Shown here piece after piece: positions 1-5,123 of a DNA stretch of 5,123 nt. Below the pieces are notes generated by a model, which searched no databases, was not told the origin of the DNA, and worked only from the letters and a program-made list of their open reading frames with translations. Made by a program: the position numbers and the translations under genes. Source of the DNA: Trueperaceae bacterium (GTDB taxonomy: Bacteria; Deinococcota; Deinococci; Deinococcales; Trueperaceae); assembly GCA_007122815.1 (NCBI GenBank), contig SKSV01000272.1, positions 1 through 5,123 of the forward strand, in the 5' to 3' direction. Positions within the stretch are counted from its first letter, which is position 1. Every line of letters begins with the position of its first letter.

Positions 1-204
1 CGCCACGAGCTCGTCGTCGCTCGCCAGGTAGCCATGTACCTGATACGGGAGCTCACCACCCACAGCTACCCCGAGATCGGCCAGTACTTCTCGGGACGCG
101 ACCACTCGACCGTGATGTACGCCGTTCAGAAGGTCAACGACCACATCGCCTCGGGCACCGGGGTCGCAGACGCGGTCAAGCAGCTGCGCGAGGCCTTGAT
201 CTGA
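1..204 (+). CDS. dnaA: Chromosomal replication initiator DnaA, C-terminal fragment (domain IV)
   Basis: DnaA is the AAA+ initiator that binds DnaA boxes at oriC, opens the duplex and loads the replicative helicase. Only the last 67 residues are in the window; the gene is cut by the left edge and ends at TGA 202–204. The fragment is the helix-turn-helix DNA-binding domain IV. An [12 protein letters not shown] helix (residues 7–18) is followed by [10 protein letters not shown] (21–30) and the DnaA signature [10 protein letters not shown] (32–41). Asp34, His35 and Ser36 align with E. coli Asp433, His434 and Thr435, which contact the major groove of the box. The equivalent of E. coli Arg399, which contacts the minor groove, would lie just outside the window. 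The gene ends about 100 bases before the first DnaA box and points toward dnaN, the classic origin layout. Identification is very secure; the AAA+ domain is not visible. Confidence 0.97.
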   Translation, partial: RHELVVARQVAMYLIRELTTHSYPEIGQYFSGRDHSTVMYAVQKVNDHIASGTGVADAVKQLREALI

Positions 205-302
205 ACCCGAGCGAGATGACCATCGACCACGCTCGAGGCGAGTACCGCCGTCCGAGGTAGCTCGTGCTGCGCGTCTGCCACGACCCCAACACGCTAGCTG
301 CC

Positions 303-393
303 TGTGGAGAACTTCGACGTACGCTGTGGAGGTGCTGTGGATGAAACTGTGTAGAAGTCGCTCCAGGACGGCGTTGTGGACGTCTGTGGAGGC
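303..393 (-). repeat. Left DnaA-box array, six boxes reading on the - strand
   Basis: Boxes read on the - strand are: 303–311 TTCTCCACA, 325–333 ACCTCCACA, 336–344 TCATCCACA, 348–356 TTCTACACA, 375–383 ACGTCCACA and 385–393 GCCTCCACA. Against the E. coli consensus TTATCCACA they match at 8, 6, 8, 7, 6 and 6 of 9 positions. Start-to-start spacings are 22, 11, 12, 27 and 10 bases, mostly near whole helical turns. That would place bound DnaA on one face of the DNA. The first and third boxes are the strongest; the 6/9 boxes are probably low-affinity sites. Confidence 0.82.
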
Positions 394-402
394 ACGGCTC
401 GG

Positions 403-495
403 TTCTCCACAACTTGGACCACTTTCTCCACATCCCCCTCCACAACGACTTCGTCGTGCCAGACGCTCAACGTGAGGTTCTCCACACTCTCCACA
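403..495 (+). repeat. Right DnaA-box array, five boxes reading on the + strand
   Basis: Boxes read on the + strand are: 403–411 TTCTCCACA, 424–432 TTCTCCACA, 436–444 CCCTCCACA, 478–486 TTCTCCACA and 487–495 CTCTCCACA. Three are identical to each other and to the - strand box at 303–311, so TTCTCCACA is the local consensus (8/9 to TTATCCACA). Start spacings are 21, 12, 42 and 9 bases. The array faces the left array. The nearest opposed pair, TGTGGAG at 385–391 and CTCCACA at 405–411, forms a perfect 7-bp inverted repeat with a 13-base spacer. Confidence 0.85.
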
Positions 496-604
496 GCCTC
501 TACTGAAGAGTTCCTCCTCACATCAGCGTCGATTGACCGGCCGAAACCCTGCCGGAACGGTGTAGCTGGCAAGCCGGTCCGGAACGCCGATGTCCGTCGT
601 CAAG

Positions 605-610
605 TATGCT
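605..610 (+). promoter_or_regulatory. Weak candidate -10 element for dnaN
   Basis: TATGCT fits the TANNNT pattern of a -10 hexamer. It would start transcription near 617, giving a leader of about 19 bases that still includes the dnaN ribosome site. No convincing -35 sequence lies 17 bases upstream. dnaN could also be read from a promoter within or before dnaA, so this is only a candidate. Confidence 0.22.
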
Positions 611-624
611 GTCTCACAGTGACC

Positions 625-630
625 GCGGAG
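625..630 (+). promoter_or_regulatory. Ribosome binding site that fixes the dnaN start
   Basis: GCGGAG, with a GGAG core at 627–630, ends five bases before ATG 636. An in-frame ATG at 606 would add ten residues (MLSHSDRGAP) that do not look like a beta-clamp N-terminus, and it has no such site in front of it. The start at 636 is therefore preferred. Confidence 0.75.
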
Positions 631-635
631 CACCG

Positions 636-4493
<3,858 letters not shown>

Positions 4494-4506
4494 AGGTCGA
4501 GGCCGA

Positions 4507-4520
4507 GTCGGGTCGCCGAC
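4507..4520 (+). terminator. Possible weak terminator hairpin after pyk
   Basis: GTCGG (4507–4511) and CCGAC (4516–4520) form a perfect 5-bp stem around the loop GTCG, beginning 14 bases after the pyk stop. No T-run follows, so it is not a classic intrinsic terminator. Its position between pyk and a new promoter makes an end-of-operon role reasonable but unproven. Confidence 0.3.
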
Positions 4521-4521
4521 G

Positions 4522-4572
4522 GAGGAGCCCGGCCCAAGCCATCGACCGAGGAGCCCGGCCCAAGCCGTCGAC
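4522..4572. repeat. Two-copy 26-bp direct repeat
   Basis: Copy 1 runs 4522–4547 and copy 2 runs 4548–4572. Both begin GAGGAGCCCGGCCCAAGCC and continue with ATCGAC or GTCGAC, so they differ at one base (A at 4541, G at 4567). They abut with no gap. The second copy ends just before the first inverted repeat of the regulator promoter. This looks like a small tandem duplication or the seed of a longer GC-rich repeat family; no function is evident. Confidence 0.85.
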
Positions 4573-4574
4573 AT

Positions 4575-4607
4575 AACTAGTAACCTAGTTGACAAGTGGT
4601 GGTCAAC
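4575..4607. promoter_or_regulatory. Operator-like inverted repeats over the regulator promoter
   Basis: Two inverted repeats lie end to end. AACTAG (4575–4580) and CTAGTT (4585–4590) are separated by TAAC. GTTGAC (4588–4593) and GTCAAC (4602–4607) have an 8-base spacer. The first covers the upstream edge of the -35 box; the second covers the -35 box and most of the spacer to the -10. ArsR/SmtB dimers bind such dyads and repress their own gene, so autorepression is the natural reading. Which dyad is bound is inferred, not shown. Confidence 0.6.
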
Positions 4608-4617
4608 GCAGTAACCT
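4589..4617 (+). promoter_or_regulatory. Promoter of the ArsR-family gene, probably giving a leaderless mRNA
   Basis: The -35 box TTGACA (4589–4594) is perfect. Exactly 17 bases later comes TAACCT (4612–4617), which fits the TANNNT -10 pattern. Transcription should start six or seven bases further on, at or next to the A of ATG 4624. No Shine-Dalgarno site precedes that ATG. Leaderless mRNAs with a -10 box just upstream of the start codon are common in Deinococcus, which agrees with the inferred host. Confidence 0.72.
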
Positions 4618-4623
4618 TTGGCC

Positions 4624-4998
4624 ATGGACGACAGCGCTACCGCCATCCACCCGACCCAGGCGGCCGACGCACTAGCGGCGCTGGGGCACGAGGCGCGCCT
4701 GGCGATCTTCAGGGCGCTCGTGCGTGCTGGCGATGCGGGACTGCCCGTCCACCAGGTTCAGGAGCGGCTAGGCGGCATGCCGCGCTCGACGCTCGCCCAC
4801 CACCTGCAGATGCTCGTGCAAGCCGGTCTCGTCCGGCAGCGCAAGTCGGGCGCGGAGGTCGTCAACCACGCCGACTTCGGGGCCATGAGCGCGGTGGTCG
4901 CCTACCTGAGCGAGGAGTGTTGCGCCGACGAGCTCACGCGAGGGCTCGAGACCGCTGCGCCGTCCGAGCCCCGAGAGGAGAGCCAGAGCCCGAGCTGA
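4624..4998 (+). CDS. ArsR/SmtB-family winged-helix repressor, probably arsenite-responsive
   Basis: This 124-residue protein is a small dimeric metal- or metalloid-sensing repressor of the ArsR/SmtB type. Residues 14–35 (ADALAALGHEARLAIFRALV) match the family's N-terminal LadptRl.il region. The helix-turn-helix spans about 40–70, with recognition helix RSTLAHHLQMLVQAGLV (54–70), followed by the wing (RQRKSGAEVVNH). YLSEECC (94–100) places Cys99 and Cys100 in the last helix, as in arsenite sensors of the Acidithiobacillus ferrooxidans ArsR type, where Cys95, Cys96 and Cys102 bind As(III). No other cysteine is present, so the third ligand is missing. The tail from about residue 108 is polar and probably disordered. 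ATG 4624 is preferred over an in-frame TTG at 4618 because the promoter geometry places the transcript start at this ATG. Family assignment is firm; arsenic as effector is an inference, and antimony, another soft metal or a redox signal remain possible. Confidence 0.88.
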   Translation: MDDSATAIHPTQAADALAALGHEARLAIFRALVRAGDAGLPVHQVQERLGGMPRSTLAHHLQMLVQAGLVRQRKSGAEVVNHADFGAMSAVVAYLSEECCADELTRGLETAAPSEPREESQSPS

Positions 4999-5013
4999 GC
5001 GGCCGAGTTTCGC

Positions 5014-5038
5014 GGCGGCCGGGGGCCCCCTTGGCGCC
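5014..5038 (+). terminator. GC-rich block with possible imperfect hairpin after the regulator
   Basis: GGCG (5014–5017) can pair with CGCC (5035–5038), CC (5019–5020) with GG (5033–5034), and GG (5021–5022) with CC (5029–5030), leaving small bulges. The centre is the perfect palindrome GGGGGCCCCC (5021–5030). There is no T-run, only GATAATCAC after it. It may weaken read-through from the regulator into the next gene, but GC-rich DNA gives such structures by chance. Confidence 0.25.
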
Positions 5039-5045
5039 GATAATC

Positions 5046-5071
5046 ACTAGAAACCTAAGGATCTAGGTGAC
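5046..5071. promoter_or_regulatory. Second operator-like site, before the last gene
   Basis: ACTAGAAACCTA (5046–5057) matches ACTAGTAACCTA (4576–4587), in front of the regulator gene, at 11 of 12 bases. CTAGGTGAC (5063–5071) matches CTAGTTGAC (4585–4593) at 8 of 9. CCTA and TAGG (5054–5057, 5063–5066) form a small dyad. The likely reading is a second binding site for the repressor, controlling the gene that starts at 5100. No clear -35/-10 pair could be assigned: GATAAT at 5039–5044 resembles a -10 box but lacks a partner. Confidence 0.55.
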
Positions 5072-5087
5072 GCCGTCCCCGGCGCTC

Positions 5088-5093
5088 AGGAGG
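5088..5093 (+). promoter_or_regulatory. Ribosome binding site of the last gene
   Basis: AGGAGG lies six bases before ATG 5100, a near-perfect Shine-Dalgarno site. It shows that a real gene begins here even though almost all of it is outside the window. It contrasts with the regulator gene, which has no such site. Confidence 0.85.
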
Positions 5094-5099
5094 TAGACC

Positions 5100-5123
5100 A
5101 TGCTGCAAGACCACCTGCTCTTC
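5100..5123 (+). CDS. Start of an unidentified gene, cut by the window edge
   Basis: Only eight codons are present (MLQDHLLF), too few to identify a family. The strong ribosome site, the same orientation as the ArsR-family gene 101 bases upstream and the shared operator-like motif suggest it is a target of that repressor. In ArsR modules such genes often encode an arsenite or organoarsenical permease, an arsenate reductase or a methyltransferase, but nothing visible here chooses among these. Confidence 0.7.

Larger units (their letters stand above)
205..635. other. oriC: Chromosomal replication origin (oriC) between dnaA and dnaN
   Basis: This 431-base gap has no credible gene and holds eleven DnaA-box-like 9-mers between 303 and 495, about one per 18 bases. 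Ten of the eleven share the core TCCACA. A dense box cluster between dnaA and dnaN is the usual origin position in many bacteria, including Thermus. Three parts can be distinguished. 205–302 is GC-rich, with no box or repeat that I can see. 303–495 is the box array. 496–635 has no strong box and carries the leader of dnaN. No long AT-rich unwinding element stands out: the most AT-rich short stretch is about 341–356, inside the array, and 496–530 is only moderately AT-rich. Position and box density make the origin call strong; exact boundaries and the melting site are not resolved. Confidence 0.9.

Noticed and set aside
486..515. DnaA-trio-like TAG triplets on the - strand beside the boxes at 478–495
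   Set aside because: Only one clear TAG is present rather than a run in register, so it does not meet the pattern described for the Bacillus origin.
533..538. TTGACC as a -35 box for dnaN
   Set aside because: No -10 hexamer lies 16–18 bases downstream, and it is more than 60 bases from the better -10 candidate at 605–610.
205..635. ParB-binding parS site near the origin
   Set aside because: I looked for the GTTTCACGTGAAAC or GTTCCACGTGGAAC type palindrome and found none in the gap or elsewhere in the window.
4596..5066. 156-codon + strand frame overlapping the ArsR-family gene
   Set aside because: It is out of frame with a clear winged-helix regulator, is Arg- and Ala-rich without motifs, and has no ribosome site.

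Overview
The window is high-GC bacterial chromosome. It carries the replication-origin gene order dnaA – oriC – dnaN, followed directly by eno and pyk on the same strand. From memory, dnaN-eno-pyk beside the origin is the arrangement in Thermus and Deinococcus. The protein sequences, for example the DnaA C-terminus with AMYLIREL and [10 protein letters not shown], also fit Deinococcota. The likeliest host is a mesophilic member such as a Deinococcus or Truepera relative. This placement is inferred from gene order and motifs, not from a database search.

Layout, all genes on the + strand. 1–204 is the 3' end of dnaA (DNA-binding domain IV). 205–635 is non-coding and holds the replication origin: eleven DnaA-box-like 9-mers between 303 and 495. 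The first six read on the - strand and the last five on the + strand, so the two arrays point at each other. 636–1724 is dnaN (sliding clamp). 1789–3063 is eno (enolase). 3060–4493 is pyk (pyruvate kinase), overlapping eno by the four bases ATGA. These three probably form one transcription unit that joins the replication clamp to the last two steps of glycolysis (2-phosphoglycerate to PEP to pyruvate).

After pyk comes a short spacer with a small hairpin and a two-copy 26-bp direct repeat. A new promoter region follows, with a perfect TTGACA -35 box, a TAACCT -10 box and overlapping inverted repeats. The -10 box ends only six bases before the ATG of an ArsR/SmtB-family repressor gene (4624–4998), so that mRNA is probably leaderless. 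The repressor ends in a Cys-Cys pair typical of arsenite-sensing ArsR proteins. A GC-rich block, a second copy of the operator-like motif and a strong Shine-Dalgarno site then lead into a gene (5100 onward) of which only eight codons are visible.

The core genes are conserved and ordinary. The points most worth a second look are the convergent DnaA-box array with its TTCTCCACA consensus and no clear AT-rich unwinding element, and the ArsR module, in which the same CTAG-based motif precedes both the regulator and the cut-off downstream gene.
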